Assembly (NCBI GenBank): GCA_025345505.1
Contig: JANVCC010000062.1
Location: 12,078,712-12,142,711, forward strand
Length of the DNA: 64,000 nt
From: Todiramphus chloris collaris
Taxonomy: Eukaryota; Chordata; Aves; Coraciiformes; Alcedinidae
Direction of reading: 5' to 3'
The notes under the pieces are model-generated. The model did not search any database, was not told where the DNA came from, and was given only the letters and a program-made list of their open reading frames with translations. Shown here piece after piece: positions 11,801 through 23,108 of the stretch; position 1 is the first letter of the stretch; each line of letters starts with the position of its first letter. The translations under genes and the position numbers were made by a program.

Positions 11801-13694
11801 GAAACTCTTGAAGCAGTAGGAAGGTTTTATCTTGGTACACATCAACACAAGTCTCATCAGCTACAAATTTCTCTCAGTGTTGTTTGCACAGACCCACACT
11901 TTATGGGTGCACCTACTGGGCTTCCTAAGCCATTCCAGCAGCTCATGCTCCTAATGAACCATCTCAGAACAATCCGTGCATAGGCATAAAAACTGACAGC
12001 AAGTACTGACCACCCTTCCATCTCGTGCTGTAACAACTCCTCTGCCTTCCCAACATCCAGCTGTTAACACCCTGCTGCAGCTGAAGCCAGGATTCTCCTG
12101 ATGGGAAGCTTTCAGCCTGTCTGTGTTTCAACACCTCAGCAGCAGCAGCATTGTGCCAAGTCATCAGATGGGAGGCATAGCGCAATCTTTTCTTCGTGAT
12201 CTGGATTATTTGCTCAGAGTTGTTTCCCATACAAGCTAGGTGGGAGCTGCAGCTTACCCAGGTCCTGCCATGCGGACAAATTTATTTCATCAGTTCTTAG
12301 GCAGCAGTTCTTTGATATTTTTTCAGTATCTTTTCTGGGTTTTGGTTACCTCGGGCCAACTTACATGTAGGTAACTTGCTAGAGCCTTTATGCCATCCTG
12401 TCACCAAATCAGAATACTTTCTAAAAGAGAGAAGTATTTCAGCTTATTTCTGTCCAGTAGCACTCAAGTGCTTTAAAAGTCAGATTACTCAGTTAAGAAG
12501 CTACACTGACAAAAATGACCACCTGCTACCTCTCAACATGCACCATCTCTCCTTACAGTTTCTCAGAGTAGCAATCAGATCTGCAAACAAAGGAGGTTCG
12601 CATATCAATGATTACCCTGCATAGGAACTCTGCGCCCCTACGAGTGTAAAAATCCAACAGGAGGATGCCAAATGTGTTGGTCCACCTTCTGAAACAGTGA
12701 GATGCAGGCCACCAGACCTGCTGTGTGGCTTTTGATTCTGTGTAAAAGGTACTGCAATTTCCTCACATTAAAAAAATGTATCAGAATGTGGTCAAGCAAG
12801 TCTGTCAGCTCCCTCTTAACCCTACAAATTTTGCATACAATTTAGAGGAACAGGAATTCTCTTCGCTGTCCTCAAAGGAACTGTTTTACTCATATTTACT
12901 GGAATAATCATTAATTATAACACAAGGGAAGTACTGACCAGAACTAAATGAAGCACTTAGGCTGACCCTCCATTCAGCAATGCCAAAGTAGATTCTGTGG
13001 CAAAACGCCCTTCCTTAAAAGCATCTAGCCCAACCAAACGCTGAACGTCAGTCTGATTACCATCGCCTTCTGCTATAGCTGCGGCAATCTGCAAGTCTTT
13101 GAGCAGTTTTGTTAACACTTAAACAAGCACAAGTGATCCCCCAACTGTATTTTATAAGGCATCACAAAGGAGTAGAAGATGTTAACTAGCGAGATGATCC
13201 ACTGACTTTTGGCACATGTATAGACTGGGCCACCTGTGCCAGTTTCCTGGTTAGCACTGGGGTCAGCCCTGAAGTGAGAGTGGTTTGTCCTGGCTGGCAG
13301 GCTTCATGCTGGTTTGAACTGCAGACAATAAAAAGGTTACTTAGAGGTGGTTTAGACCCAAGAACCTGCCAATCCAAGTATGGAGTTTGAAAACAAGTTG
13401 GTAGATTGTCAGTGTAAACAGAAGAGGCATGTAATATTCACAAATCAATTTTCTGGTTCGTTTGGTACCATAAAAATGTGTATCTTGAGGAAAAGACTAG
13501 GAGAGAACAAGGGTTATTATGCAAGCTATTACTGAAGAAAGGTTGGGAAGAAAGCATGACATCTTCCTTTGAAATATAGGGCCGAAAACCTCATTATTAT
13601 CAGTGCATCAAAATCCATCTCCTTAAGTTATTTCTTTGTGCCATCTTAAAAGCAGTGCTGTTAAGGGTTTTTTACAGAGGTGCTGTAATGGCAC
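8816..13694. other. intergenic DNA between MGAT4-family gene and ELMOD2
   Basis: About 4.9 kb with no exon, RNA gene or transposon that I recognise. Open frames at 11964-12230, 12376-12624 and 13186-13377 have no recognised family motifs and no supporting splice structure. A short inverted repeat at 10089-10121 (8-bp arms) is the only structured element noticed. Enhancers shared by the two divergent genes could lie here, but nothing in the sequence proves it. Confidence 0.45.
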
Positions 13695-13849
13695 ATGGCA
13701 AACTTTACTGCCCCTGCTGACAGCTTTTTCTCTGCAGCCAGCACAGAGCACTTGGGTCACTGTAACGATGTAAAAAACCCGACAAGATCCCATTATCTTC
13801 CGCAGCGTCGAGGGGCTCCAAGCCATCAACATCCCTCTCCTTCGAACAG

Positions 13850-14640
13850 TGAACACCCCGCACGTCGGAAACGTCCAACCGCGGTACCCTTACGGACTAA
13901 CGTGCCAGGTGAAGGACTCTGTGCCACGGCCTCGGGAGGCACGACAGGCACCTCGGCCTGCGCTTCTGACGCTGGACTGGCAGCCGAGGCCTCCGGGGCT
14001 CGAGGTGCTTTACCGGCGCTCGGCCGCTCCCCTCGCACACGGGGCTACCGGCTCGCCCTTTGCCCGCAGCCGAGCGCCTCGGGAAGGGAAAGGCGCTGGC
14101 CAAGAGAAGGCAGCTACACCCGTCAGAGGGTGCCCAGCCCGGAGCTCCCTCCAGCTCCCAGCCGCGCCCCGACAGCCTCGGGAAGGGACCGGGAGTCGCT
14201 CCCCGCAGCGCCCCGTGTGCTGTCAGGGCCTCCCTCCAGGAGCGCGCGGCACGGCCAGCCGCGGCAGCGGGGAGCGGGAAGGAGGCTCTCAACCGGTACT
14301 TCCGCCCCGCGATCACTTCCAGGTCGGGGAAGGCAGAGAGGCTTCCGGCGAGAGGATGCTGGGGGCGCCGGGGCGCCGCTAAGGTCCCCGCCGCGGTGGG
14401 CGCGGGGCGGCCGCGCTGACCGGGGCAAGTGCCCGTTCCTCTGCCCGCGGGGCGGGGCGGGGCCGAGCCGGGGGCGCGCGCGCGCACACACACACACGCG
14501 CGCGCGCGTCCGCCCGCCTGCTGCCCAAGAGCTGCCCGGCCTCGCGGGGGCGCGCGCAGCGTTCAGCGGCCGCCCCCGGGGCACCCGGCCGGGGTGGGGG
14601 TGGTGAGGGGACGGAGCTGAGCCCCGGGGTGTCTGTGTGG
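13850..14640. promoter_or_regulatory. ELMOD2: CpG island promoter of ELMOD2
   Basis: Strongly GC- and CpG-rich block ending just before the first coding exon of ELMOD2 at 14699. It very likely contains the transcription start and a non-coding first exon; human ELMOD2 also begins with a non-coding exon. A good candidate donor, GGTG then GTGAGG, falls at 14603, which would leave an intron of about 96 bp before the acceptor CCCCGCAG ending at 14698. The island also contains a long alternating purine-pyrimidine tract at 14474-14509. The long open frames here on both strands are attributed to GC content. Confidence 0.75.
14474..14509. repeat. alternating GC/CA/GC purine-pyrimidine tract
   Basis: A run of perfectly alternating purine and pyrimidine: GC repeats, then CA repeats, then CG repeats, about 36 bp. 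Such tracts are classic candidates for left-handed Z-DNA under negative supercoiling. It sits within the ELMOD2 CpG island about 190 bp upstream of the start-codon exon. Confidence 0.9.
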
Positions 14641-14660
14641 GTGTGTGTGTGTGTGTGTGC
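14627..14660. repeat. GT microsatellite
   Basis: Interrupted GT dinucleotide repeat (GTGTCTGTGTGGG followed by about ten uninterrupted GT units). It lies just upstream of the ELMOD2 coding exon 1 acceptor, probably inside the short first intron. Length polymorphism is likely. Confidence 0.85.
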
Positions 14661-14698
14661 CGTGCCCTGGCTGGTAACGCAGCGCCTTCTCCCCGCAG

Positions 14699-14846
14699 GA
14701 GATGCTGGTGCACCTCTGGGGGTTCCTCTACAGCAACTACCTCCGGTTTTGGCTGAAGTGGATCCTGAGGCTGCTGACTCGGAAATGCGAACTGCAGCGG
14801 CTCTTGGATGGCTCGGCGGCGGGCGCGCAGCGGACGCTGAGCATAG
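14699..14846 (+). CDS. ELMOD2: ELMOD2 coding exon 1
   Basis: Acceptor CCCCGCAG ends at 14698. Start ATG at 14702, leaving three 5' UTR bases in the exon. It encodes 48 codons plus one base (MLVHLWGFLYSNYLRFWLKW, then ILRLLTRKCELQRLL), and the donor GTAAAG follows. The N-terminal segment is hydrophobic and aromatic, as in human ELMOD2. The stretch DGSAAGAQRTL near its end is more alanine-rich than the human counterpart. Confidence 0.95.
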
Positions 14847-17800
14847 GTAAAGAGGGGTGATGCACCTGGCGACAGCTTTCCGCCCTTCCGGGTGTCCTCA
14901 AAAGCACTAGTTGAGAACTGGTCCCCATCACGTTTCCACTGGTCCCCTCTTCTTGCTTGTTCGGGGGAGATTTTAAGGCAAAATGCCAGATCCCGTTTCC
15001 TCGCCCGCTTGCTAAAGTCAGTTCCAGTTAGCTTCAAAAAGTCCATCAGAGATCCTACAGTTTGCCCCAGAGTCTTCACATCACTTGGCCAATGTTTTTA
15101 CCTCCCTCTTATTAACAAATCCATGCAGAACAGACTTTGAATGCAATTTTTTCAAGGAAGAACAGTTAAATGCACAATGCTGCTTGATGCAGAATTTAGA
15201 TCTAAAAATAGTAATTTAAGGAACTACTTAGAATATTTGTCATTTTAACAATAGCTTGAGGAAGTGACTTTGTTTCCTTATTCTTCAGTAATAAACACCA
15301 AGACACGTCTAAGAATGGAAAAATATCAGGAGACATTTTTGTCTTGACACCTTTTCAGATGTGTCTTTGTACACGTAAGTGGTCAGTGTTCTAAAAAATC
15401 CACTTCCAGTTCCCTGATCCCTGATTGCAAGATTGAGCATTTTTTAGTACCTACGTGCCACGAGAACACCTACCGTCAATTATTTGAAATAATTCTTACG
15501 GTTTTATCTGTGACATTTACTGTTTTTCTATTGCAGAACATTCACTGGAATCATCAAAGAATAAGGTAAAAGATAGCAGAGATTGAACTGTAATAAAAAC
15601 TTTATGAGACAGATCCCGGGAAAGAACATGTGCATTTACCATTTGAGGGTGGAAGAAAGTAGAAGAATTAAAGGCAGAGAGGAGAAAGCAGCATTTTGGG
15701 TTCTGCATGCTTAGGTTAATCAAGGTTCCTTAAAAATAACCCCACGTGCCTTCAAATGTTCCTTCTCCATCTCTCTGAAGGATTCCCTGCTCTTCAGCAG
15801 CCACTCAGAGAAGCCCTTAGATAAAGCTCTGGTCTTGGAGAGGGTCAGTTCTCCCCGTCACAACAATCTCTTCTGCTGCTTTTGTAGAAGCCAGAGGCGT
15901 GATGTAGATAAATAACACAGATAAAGCAATTTAATGCTGTGTACAAAACACTGTCGTGAATCGTTGACAAAAAAACCTAATGCAAGTTTGCAGGCAGACT
16001 TTTAACCGAGGAGCTCATTCCACTTGTTCTGTAGCAGCTAGACATAAAGTAGCACTTGAAACCCTTCAATTTGTGTATCTTGAACAAAACTTTTCCTACT
16101 TAGAAAGCCAGGGACTGCGTGGTCCCTTTCTGGTGATTGCTGCAATGCGATGTGGAGAGAGAATCAGCAACTCTCACCAGCACCTTTGTTGCAGCAGAGC
16201 ACGGGATGGGGGGGGGGGGTCTTTTAGCATCATTTAATTCAATGATTGTATGAAATACATTAGTGTTCATTTTAAAAAGAGTTAACCTTTTGCTTTACTG
16301 AAATGAAGCTGCTTTGGTTTTAGCATGAATTGTATTCAAGAATGCATTGGAACCATACAATTTTAGGTGGTAAAGCGTTGTGAGATGACTTTTAGGAGGG
16401 CGGCATATAACTATCATTACTAGTATTTGTCCTTTAGGAGACTGCAGAATAGCAGTGTTCTTTTGTTTCACCTCAGCACTGAATCCTCAACTTTGTTACT
16501 TCACCATCTCCTAATTCTGAAGCATTATTTCCTTATTGTTTGCGGGTTTTTTCCCCACTTCTGCTCCTCTATAGCTCTGCTAATTTCAATTGGATTAGGA
16601 GGAACATGTTTCAATTTCAGTATTTTTCGATGTTTAGTAGTTGAAAGCAAAGGAGGACCTAGACTGAGCAACTCTGGAACTTGTTATTTATTCTTTAGGG
16701 GACTCCTGGGTAAATATTGCTGATTACAATCTGGCAAAATCACAAATCATGCCTTTATGTAATTATTGCAGATTTTTATGTGCAATTTGAGCCCTTTTAT
16801 TATAAACATTCGAAATAGATTGACTATTCACCTTTCATAGTAAAGAATACATACATGGTAGGTATGCAGAAGCAGAGGAATAAGAATCAAGTAGATGTCA
16901 GATGTCTGCATTCCTCATGAAGCCTTCTACTGTGTTGACTTCCTAGGTTTTAAGAAATGCTGTACATGTTGAGGAAGATCAAGTGGAGAAGTGTGTCAGA
17001 GACATAATGAAAGAAAAGAAAATTGAGCAGAAGGATACAGGGTATGTTTGGAACCCAAATATAATTTTTTCATGGCCAGTAATGCTGATGACTTGGTGTG
17101 TTCTTGGAGTTGCTTAATCTGATCCAGTATTTAGGCCATTCCGCACAGATCTTTAGAATTAAGTTAGAAAATAAGGTTTTCAGTTCTGTGAAATAAACTG
17201 CAAAGTCTTAATTGACTTAATGGGTTTGGGATAACTGCATCTCTTGTCTTGCAAGTCCTTTCTGTTATTTCTTATTTCTAAGTAATATGATTGTTGCATA
17301 GGTTGATTATAGCAACTATGTAATGATAGGATATATTGGAGAGAGTATACTGATGCCTGATTAATGCTTGCATTCATCTGCATAAGGAAGTATGAGCAAT
17401 TGAGAGGAAAAGCTGTAAATAGTCAAAATTTTAAAGCTTAATGGAAAGCTTCTTTGAAGCTTAAAGTCTTTCTGTCGAAGTTTCACTTCAAAACTTAGAA
17501 AGAGTTAGAGAGTAGATGAAGGTACAGGTGTCAGGATGACCTATGGAGATTTGTGTTGTCACAGATTTAAGCCAAGATATTTTTTTCTTCCTTAATCTAA
17601 GTGAATAGGGCCTGACTGTGCAGTACTGGAACCAGCTAGATTTTTATTTTTTTTTTTAAATAGAAGTAAGATTCATACAGAGTAGACAATGTGCTGTAGT
17701 TTGAAAGATAAACATAAAGCACTTCCTCATTATAGTGTTTACATTGTATTAACATAAGACCTTTCTTATCTGGTAGCTCAGGCAAGAATTTGAGTAACTA

Positions 17801-20800
17801 CACCTCTGTAATAGCTTTTGTGTGGTGTTTTGTTGTTTCAGGTTTAAGACAAATCTGCATATATCCTTAGTGCAGATATCGGGTTATAAAAAGCTTTATT
17901 TGAATGTGGAAAATCTGAGGAAGGTCCCATATGATTCGGATAATGAAGAACATGAAGAACAGTTAATTGAGGTGAAAAAGTCTCTTAAATAGAAAAGCTG
18001 CTTGTTTTTTTTTTCCACTGCAAGTCCAATAGCTTGAACAAACTTAAATTATTGGTAGTATTCTTCCCAGCTGGCCTATTTAAATCTTTTTTCTACTTGT
18101 GAACTGCTGAGCCATTATAGAAGTGACACATGAAAATACAACATCAAAGCACAACAAATTAGTAAACTAGAGTTATTTGCACTGGGATTATTTTGTGTGA
18201 AATTGGGCGTAAAACCAAAAAAGGATTTAAGGGGTCATTGAAGGATCATAACTCAAAAGGTATTTAACCTTATGCACATGTCTACCTTTGTAAACTGATA
18301 ATGGATTAAAAAAACCCAAATCACAGAATCACTAATCTTTTCCTCCCTAGTCAATGTCAAAGAGGATAGTTTAATGCTGGAAAATAAGGACTATCAGTAA
18401 TCTATTTTAGGTAACAGTGAATAATAGGAAGCAAATAATATAATACTGCTTGAGGGATTTTTTTTTTTCTTTAAATAGCTTCTACTGTTCTAACATATTA
18501 GCATGTCATTTTTTCTTAGCATTTCATAATCATTGCAACCTTCTCTGCAAGTCCCAACACTTCACATGTTACGTAAGCGTTCATTGAGAGTTTGTATTTC
18601 ACACTATAGCTGTATTATCAAAAAACATTGTGTGTGAAACAAGGCTTTGTTTCTTTAGTATTGACACAGTGGCTTTGTCTGTGAAGGGAAATTATCTCAT
18701 TTGATATTAAATGTAATAATTTTTGTAATTGCTGAAATAAGCCATTGTAGTACAACTCCAAATTGCCCCTAAGAAAACAGAACAACATGCAGATTGTATC
18801 TTATTCCTTGGTGAATGGTTTCTAATGTGCAGCAGCAAGTGCTGTGAATTCTGTGACTTGGAATACTTCAGCAGCTGTGCATAACATGGAAGCATCTTTG
18901 TGCAGCTTTGGAATTTGCTGATGCCTCATGAGAACCTGAAGGCCAGAATCAGCAAGCAGTGGTGTGACATCGGCTTCCAAGGCGATGATCCCAAAACAGA
19001 CTTCAGAGGAATGGGCCTACTGGGGTTAGTGAATCTGGTGTAAGTGAGAAGTATTATTCCATTCCTTTTGTAACTCATTTTCAATATCTATGTGTTCTCT
19101 CTATTTAGTGCTATTTCTATTGAAGACCGAGTAGAAGCAAATAGAAATGGTGACTTCTGTACAGTGAAAAACAGTATTTTCTAAACAAGTCAACACTTTT
19201 AGCAGCTGCACATCCCTAAGTATGTGGTTGTGTAAAGGCCAACAAGAGGAAGAACAAAAACACCTTATTTTTTTGTTATCATATGGTAGATTTGAGAGGT
19301 TATACCTCAGAAAGTAACTTGTCTAAAGCTTTTAAAATTCCTGAACTATTGCAATGAAAAGAAAAACATTTGCATAACTTTGCTAAGATAATCTGTGGAC
19401 TTGGGTGAACTTCATATTTGATGTTCAGGTCACACGAATTTTTTTTTCCTTTTCTTTTTTTCTGTATTAGTTCATACTGAATACCATTTGCTACCTTTGC
19501 CTTGGTTTTCATTTTGTGCCACTGTTCAGTACAGACTAGTATTCAGCTTTACTTTTTACTTTACATTTTCATGTTGAAAATATATATAGATTTTTTTTTT
19601 TTTTGTGAACTTAAGAATATAATGGAAGATTCTGTTTTACACTTACAGGTATTTTAGTAAGCATTACACCCATGAAGCTCGTCAGATCCTTTCCCGTTCA
19701 AATCACCCAAAGCTGGGGTAAGTCACTATATGACTTTTTCTGGCTTGTTTTGTGTAAGAGCTCATGTAAAGACTGCCAAGTATGTCCACTGAAAATATTT
19801 GTGTTTTTTTCCATTAAAAGATGAAAAAAGTGACAAAGGACATGAGAAACAACGCAGAAATCAATTTCAATCTGGGAACTCTGCGCTGGTGGGGAAATAC
19901 TGGCTTTGGTTAAGACAGTGTACACCTTCAACATCATAGTTAGCTTTATTTGTAAAAGCATTAAATTAGATTTAGGAATTAATACTTACTTTTTGCCTTC
20001 TTACTGATCCTGTAACAGGATGGTATAGATTATTCTCTTCAGATCCCTTTTTGTTAGGTTTCTGTTCTGTAGTAAGTATATATTTGAAAACTTTCCTGAT
20101 TAAAACATTTAGCTCATTTTAAAGGGAAATATATTCCAAAACCAGCCAGACACAGAGGAAAACTGGTAAACCTGTGTATATCATTTAATCCATCTAGTTG
20201 ACTTAATCACTTACCAAGAAGGGAAGGCTTTCATGACCTCAGTTGTAAATGTTATCTTGTGTACCTAGGTCATGGGTTGTATATTCGAGACATTTAGATC
20301 AATCGAGTACCCATTTCATTGACACAAATTAATCCTTTTTTTCCTTCCCCTTGAAACACTTGTTTTAACAGTCCTCTAAGAATTTCTTTTGTAGTGCTTT
20401 ATACCATGCAACAGAAAAACAGTTTGGTTTTTTTTCAGCTTGAATAACAGGTTGAGATGGCCGTGGCATTTACACTGTAACCATGGTTTTGATGTCCAAT
20501 TTTTAATATTCTAGCAGATGTAATGATTTCAAATGATCAAATTGAGGTCAATGTTGATTAGCCTTACAATCTCATTATTGCCTAATGGAGGAATCTGCCA
20601 GACTGTTGTATGGGAAACAATGTTTTTCAGTAACTTTTGCATGGTCAGATGGACCAAGGAATGGAAAGAATGGCCAGAGTTGGCTTGTCAACTAATATCA
20701 AAGAAAAAATTGACTCTTACAGTTATCCCAACTCAGTTTCAGGGGAGCTTTTAAGTCCTATGATCCCAAAGGTAAAACATGACCTATGTTTTGTGTTGCA

Positions 20801-21521
20801 GATACTCTTACGCAATAGTTGGAATCAATCTGACTGAAATGGCTTACAGCTTACTTAAGAATGGTGCTTTAAAGTCTCACCTGTACAACATGGTCTCTGG
20901 ATTGCCACAGATGGAGCACTTCCATCAGTTTTACTGTAAGTATCTGTAGCTTCTTTACTACTAACTGCTAGGGCAGGGGTCAGGTTATAATGTAGAGTTT
21001 TGTGGTTTTTAAGAGTACATTTCCACTCTTCTCTCACTAGCCAGACCACGCTGTTTTATCTTCTGGATTAGGTACTGGAGACACACCTGATGCTTAAACA
21101 TTATGCTACAGAAACCTGTGTTTAAGGGATAAATCTGTGTGGCTTTCTGTATGTTAGAGACTGCAGTCTGAAGACTCAGTATTTGCAAATTTATTTTTTT
21201 AATTCATTATTACAGTGACCAGAAACTTGCTGTGGACCAGGATGGGACAGTCCCTATTTTACAGGATTGAATAGCATCTAAAGGAGCATTCTAGGTGTAG
21301 TTAGATCAGGACAGAAAGTTGTGAAGGTCATTTTTGTAGATCTATGTTTTATTTTCTCCACAGGTTATCTGGCTTATGAGTTTGACAAGTTCTGGTTTGA
21401 AGAAGAACCAGAAAGCATTATGCACTTCAACGAGTACAGAGAGAAATTCCATGAAAAAATTAAGGGACTTCTGCTGGATTATAATGTGATGCTAACCTTG
21501 CAAAAGACAAAGAATCCTTAA
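14702..21521 (+). CDS. ELMOD2: ELMOD2, ELMO-domain GAP for Arf/Arl GTPases (complete CDS, 8 coding exons)
   Basis: Joined exons 14702-14846, 15537-15565, 16947-17041, 17842-17971, 18906-19039, 19649-19717, 20802-20935 and 21364-21521 give 894 bases, that is 297 residues plus TAA. The human protein is 293. Every junction has GT/AG sites and the phases agree. ELMOD2 is a non-opisthokont-ancestral type of GTPase-activating protein for Arl2 and Arf proteins, found on ER, lipid droplets and mitochondria. The N-terminus (MLVHLWGFLY, FWLKW, CELQRLL) matches the family. The ELMO domain spans about residues 110-280 and includes the signature WCDIGFQGDDPKTDFRGMG. The conserved catalytic arginine is residue 167 (codon 19005-19007, AGA), the same position as in human. 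Other near-identical blocks are ARQILSRSNHPKLGYSYAIV, GINLTEMAYSLLK and KFWFEEEPESIM. The start at 14702 follows directly after an acceptor and aligns with the human start. It reads away from the MGAT4-family gene and towards TBC1D9. Confidence 0.97.
15537..15565 (+). CDS. ELMOD2: ELMOD2 coding exon 2 (29-bp micro-exon)
   Basis: Very short exon encoding EHSLESSKNK across the junction (the E codon is split). Acceptor TTCTATTGCAG and donor GTAAAA. The human counterpart reads ENSLTYSKNK. It is too short to be found by frame length; it is supported by phase (1 to 0) and homology. Confidence 0.9.
16205..16221. repeat. poly-G run in ELMOD2 intron
   Basis: GGATGGGGGGGGGGG run in the second coding intron. 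A simple homopolymer, prone to sequencing and length error. Apart from this run and short T-runs, the intron 15566-16946 shows nothing else that I recognise. Confidence 0.8.
16947..17041 (+). CDS. ELMOD2: ELMOD2 coding exon 3
   Basis: Acceptor TTCCTAG, donor GTATGT. Encodes VLRNAVHVEEDQVEKCV and then RDIMKEKKIEQKDT plus two bases. The human equivalent contains DDIMKEKNI. Helical, charged region ahead of the ELMO domain. Confidence 0.93.
17842..17971 (+). CDS. ELMOD2: ELMOD2 coding exon 4
   Basis: Acceptor TTGTTTCAG, donor GTGAAA. Encodes FKTNLHISLVQISGYKKLYL, then NVENLRKVPYDSDNEEHEEQ. It matches human LLQITGYKQLYLDVE and RPYDSDN. Ends in phase 0. Confidence 0.95.
18906..19039 (+). CDS. ELMOD2: ELMOD2 coding exon 5 (catalytic arginine)
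   Basis: Encodes LWNLLMPHENLKARISKQWC and then DIGFQGDDPKTDFRGMGLLG. This is the most conserved ELMO-domain segment, with the GAP arginine at 19005-19007. The true donor is GTAAGT at 19040, giving phase 2; the reading continues into a TAA if not spliced. Confidence 0.96.
19649..19717 (+). CDS. ELMOD2: ELMOD2 coding exon 6
   Basis: Acceptor TTACAG, donor GTAAGT. Encodes VYFSKHYTHEARQILSRSNH then PKLG across the junctions. Human reads VYFSENYTSEAHQILSRSNH. Phase 2 at both ends. Confidence 0.95.
20802..20935 (+). CDS. ELMOD2: ELMOD2 coding exon 7
   Basis: Acceptor TGTTGCAG, donor GTAAGT. Encodes YSYAIVGINLTEMAYSLLKN, GALKSHLYNMVSGLPQMEHF and HQFY. Nearly the same as human in YSYAIVGINLTEMAYSLLK. 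Confidence 0.96.
21364..21521 (+). CDS. ELMOD2: ELMOD2 coding exon 8 with stop
   Basis: Acceptor CTCCACAG. Encodes YLAYEFDKFWFEEEPESIMH, FNEYREKFHEKIKGLLLDYN and VMLTLQKTKNP, then TAA at 21519-21521. The tail is four residues longer than the human protein's and differs after TLQ. Confidence 0.96.
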
Positions 21522-21718
21522 CTCCTCTGCAGTTTCAGGTTCTGCATCAAAAGTGGAATTATACTTTTGGATGGAAGTTTAGCATGTTTCACCAAAAACT
21601 GTTTAACAATAGAATTTTTTTTTTTTACATTTAAAAAAATAATCAAAATTCAGTTAAGAAAGCTTGGACAATCAACCTCTGTTTACAGGTCTTTATATGC
21701 TATTCTCCAAAGGACAGC

Positions 21719-21749
<31 letters not shown>

Positions 21750-22984
21750 CAAACCAACAAAAGAAAACAAAAACCAACCAACATAACCAACCCATAAATC
21801 TCCAAGAGCCTCTGAGCTTTTTTATTTCTTGGTGCAAGAACATGAAGCAGGTATTTATACCGCATCATGTTTCCCGTGGATAGGTTTGACTGTTAATTGT
21901 CTTTTAAAAACCTATTTAGTTGCAATTACTCTGGTTTTAGACTTTGTGTTCTTGTTCTGTGCGTGTAGTTGATCATTCACTCAATGTTAAATTTGTCTGT
22001 AATGAAGAGGTCCATGAAGGGAATGCATGAGTTGCTTATGATTTTGGAGAAGAGGCTTAATCCATCAACATTCTGATGTACTTACTAGAAATTACTTCTG
22101 GCTAAGGAAGTGGGGGTTTTCTAATCTATGGATTTTGTACCAGCAAATTTCTATGTTTGAAAAAAAACTTAGTTTGTGAACAAACAAAAAGGACCACAAA
22201 TCATCACTGTGAGGATCAGATCCTCAGACTAAAGCTACTCCTAAAAATATTCTTACTGTAAAGATTTTCTTTTCTTTCTAATCCGACTTCAGCTGCTCAG
22301 GCTGCTTACTTTGCTGTCAGCCCTTTCTTTTAGCAGCTTAATGGAGTGCTCTCAGTGGAAAGAGAGTTAGTTAAGCTGTTTTATGAAGTTCACTCATTAA
22401 AAACCCTTATTGCAGCTGCAGTTCCTCTTTTTTGTGAAAATTAATTCACACCTGAGTACAAGTCCCTAACCAAGATGTACTTTCTGTGGAAGGGGCGCAA
22501 CTGCAAAATGTTCCTTCATCTTGGCATCCTCAGACAATCTAGTCAATAGGACTTCATGTCTATATTGTGACTAATTATTGCTTAAAGCAACTTTAAACAG
22601 ATTTGGTATGACCATCACTACATTTTCTAAAACCTACTATTAAAGAAGTGCCTTCTGCTTTACTCAATCTGTGTTTTAGTTTGATTCTGTGACCAGATCG
22701 TAGACTTAGAAGCTTGGGAAACACTCTTTCAATATATACTTAAATAGCACACAGTGGCACAAAATTTGTATGCTCATAGAAGCTTTCCTGCCTTTTCTCT
22801 TTTTTTTAAATCATCTCAGGTACATTAGTTAACTTCTAGTTCGTGATTAATGATTAAGAAATTCCTGAGGAATACAAATATTGAACACAAGATGACAAAA
22901 TGACAAACCTCTTTTTGTAATGAGTGATATTACACTACGTAAGAATTAAAGGTATTATTATACTATGTAACACTACATCTGCTC
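21522..22984 (+). other. ELMOD2: ELMOD2 3' UTR and proximal 3' flank
   Basis: Sequence following the ELMOD2 stop. Its first part must be 3' UTR. ATTAAA hexamers occur near 22398, 22640 and 22945 and AATAAA much later near 25711, so the cleavage site cannot be chosen from sequence. It holds the T16A15 palindrome at 21719-21749. No second gene is seen. Confidence 0.5.
21719..21749. repeat. T16A15 perfect palindromic homopolymer
   Basis: Sixteen T followed directly by fifteen A, about 200 bp after the ELMOD2 stop. As RNA it could fold into a U-A hairpin. As DNA it may form a cruciform, or be a sequencing or assembly error hotspot. Confidence 0.9.
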
Positions 22985-23108
22985 AGAGATAATCAAAACC
23001 CAACTGGATGTGGTCCTAAGCAGCCTGCTTTAGGTAACCCTGCTTTGGCAGAGGGTGGGACTAGGTGATCTCCAGAGGTCTCTTCCCACCTCAGTAATTC
23101 TGTGAGTC
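22985..23108 (+). mobile_element. CR1 LINE 3' end fragment
   Basis: Plus-oriented CR1 tail with recognisable landmarks: CCCAACTGGATGTGGTCCTA, CCTGCTTTGGCAGAGGGTGG, ACTAGGTGATCTCCAGAGGT, CTTCCCACC and a TAATTCTGTGAGTCTG terminus. Only about 120 bp remains. Confidence 0.9.

Noticed and set aside
11964..12230. 88-codon minus-strand frame between the two divergent genes
   Set aside because: No motif recognised and no supporting neighbours; length is within chance expectation for this much DNA.
13695..15079. Long open frames in the ELMOD2 CpG island (303 codons plus strand, 318 codons minus strand)
   Set aside because: Same GC effect. The minus-strand frame runs antisense through the real ELMOD2 coding exon and the dinucleotide repeats, and no family is recognisable.
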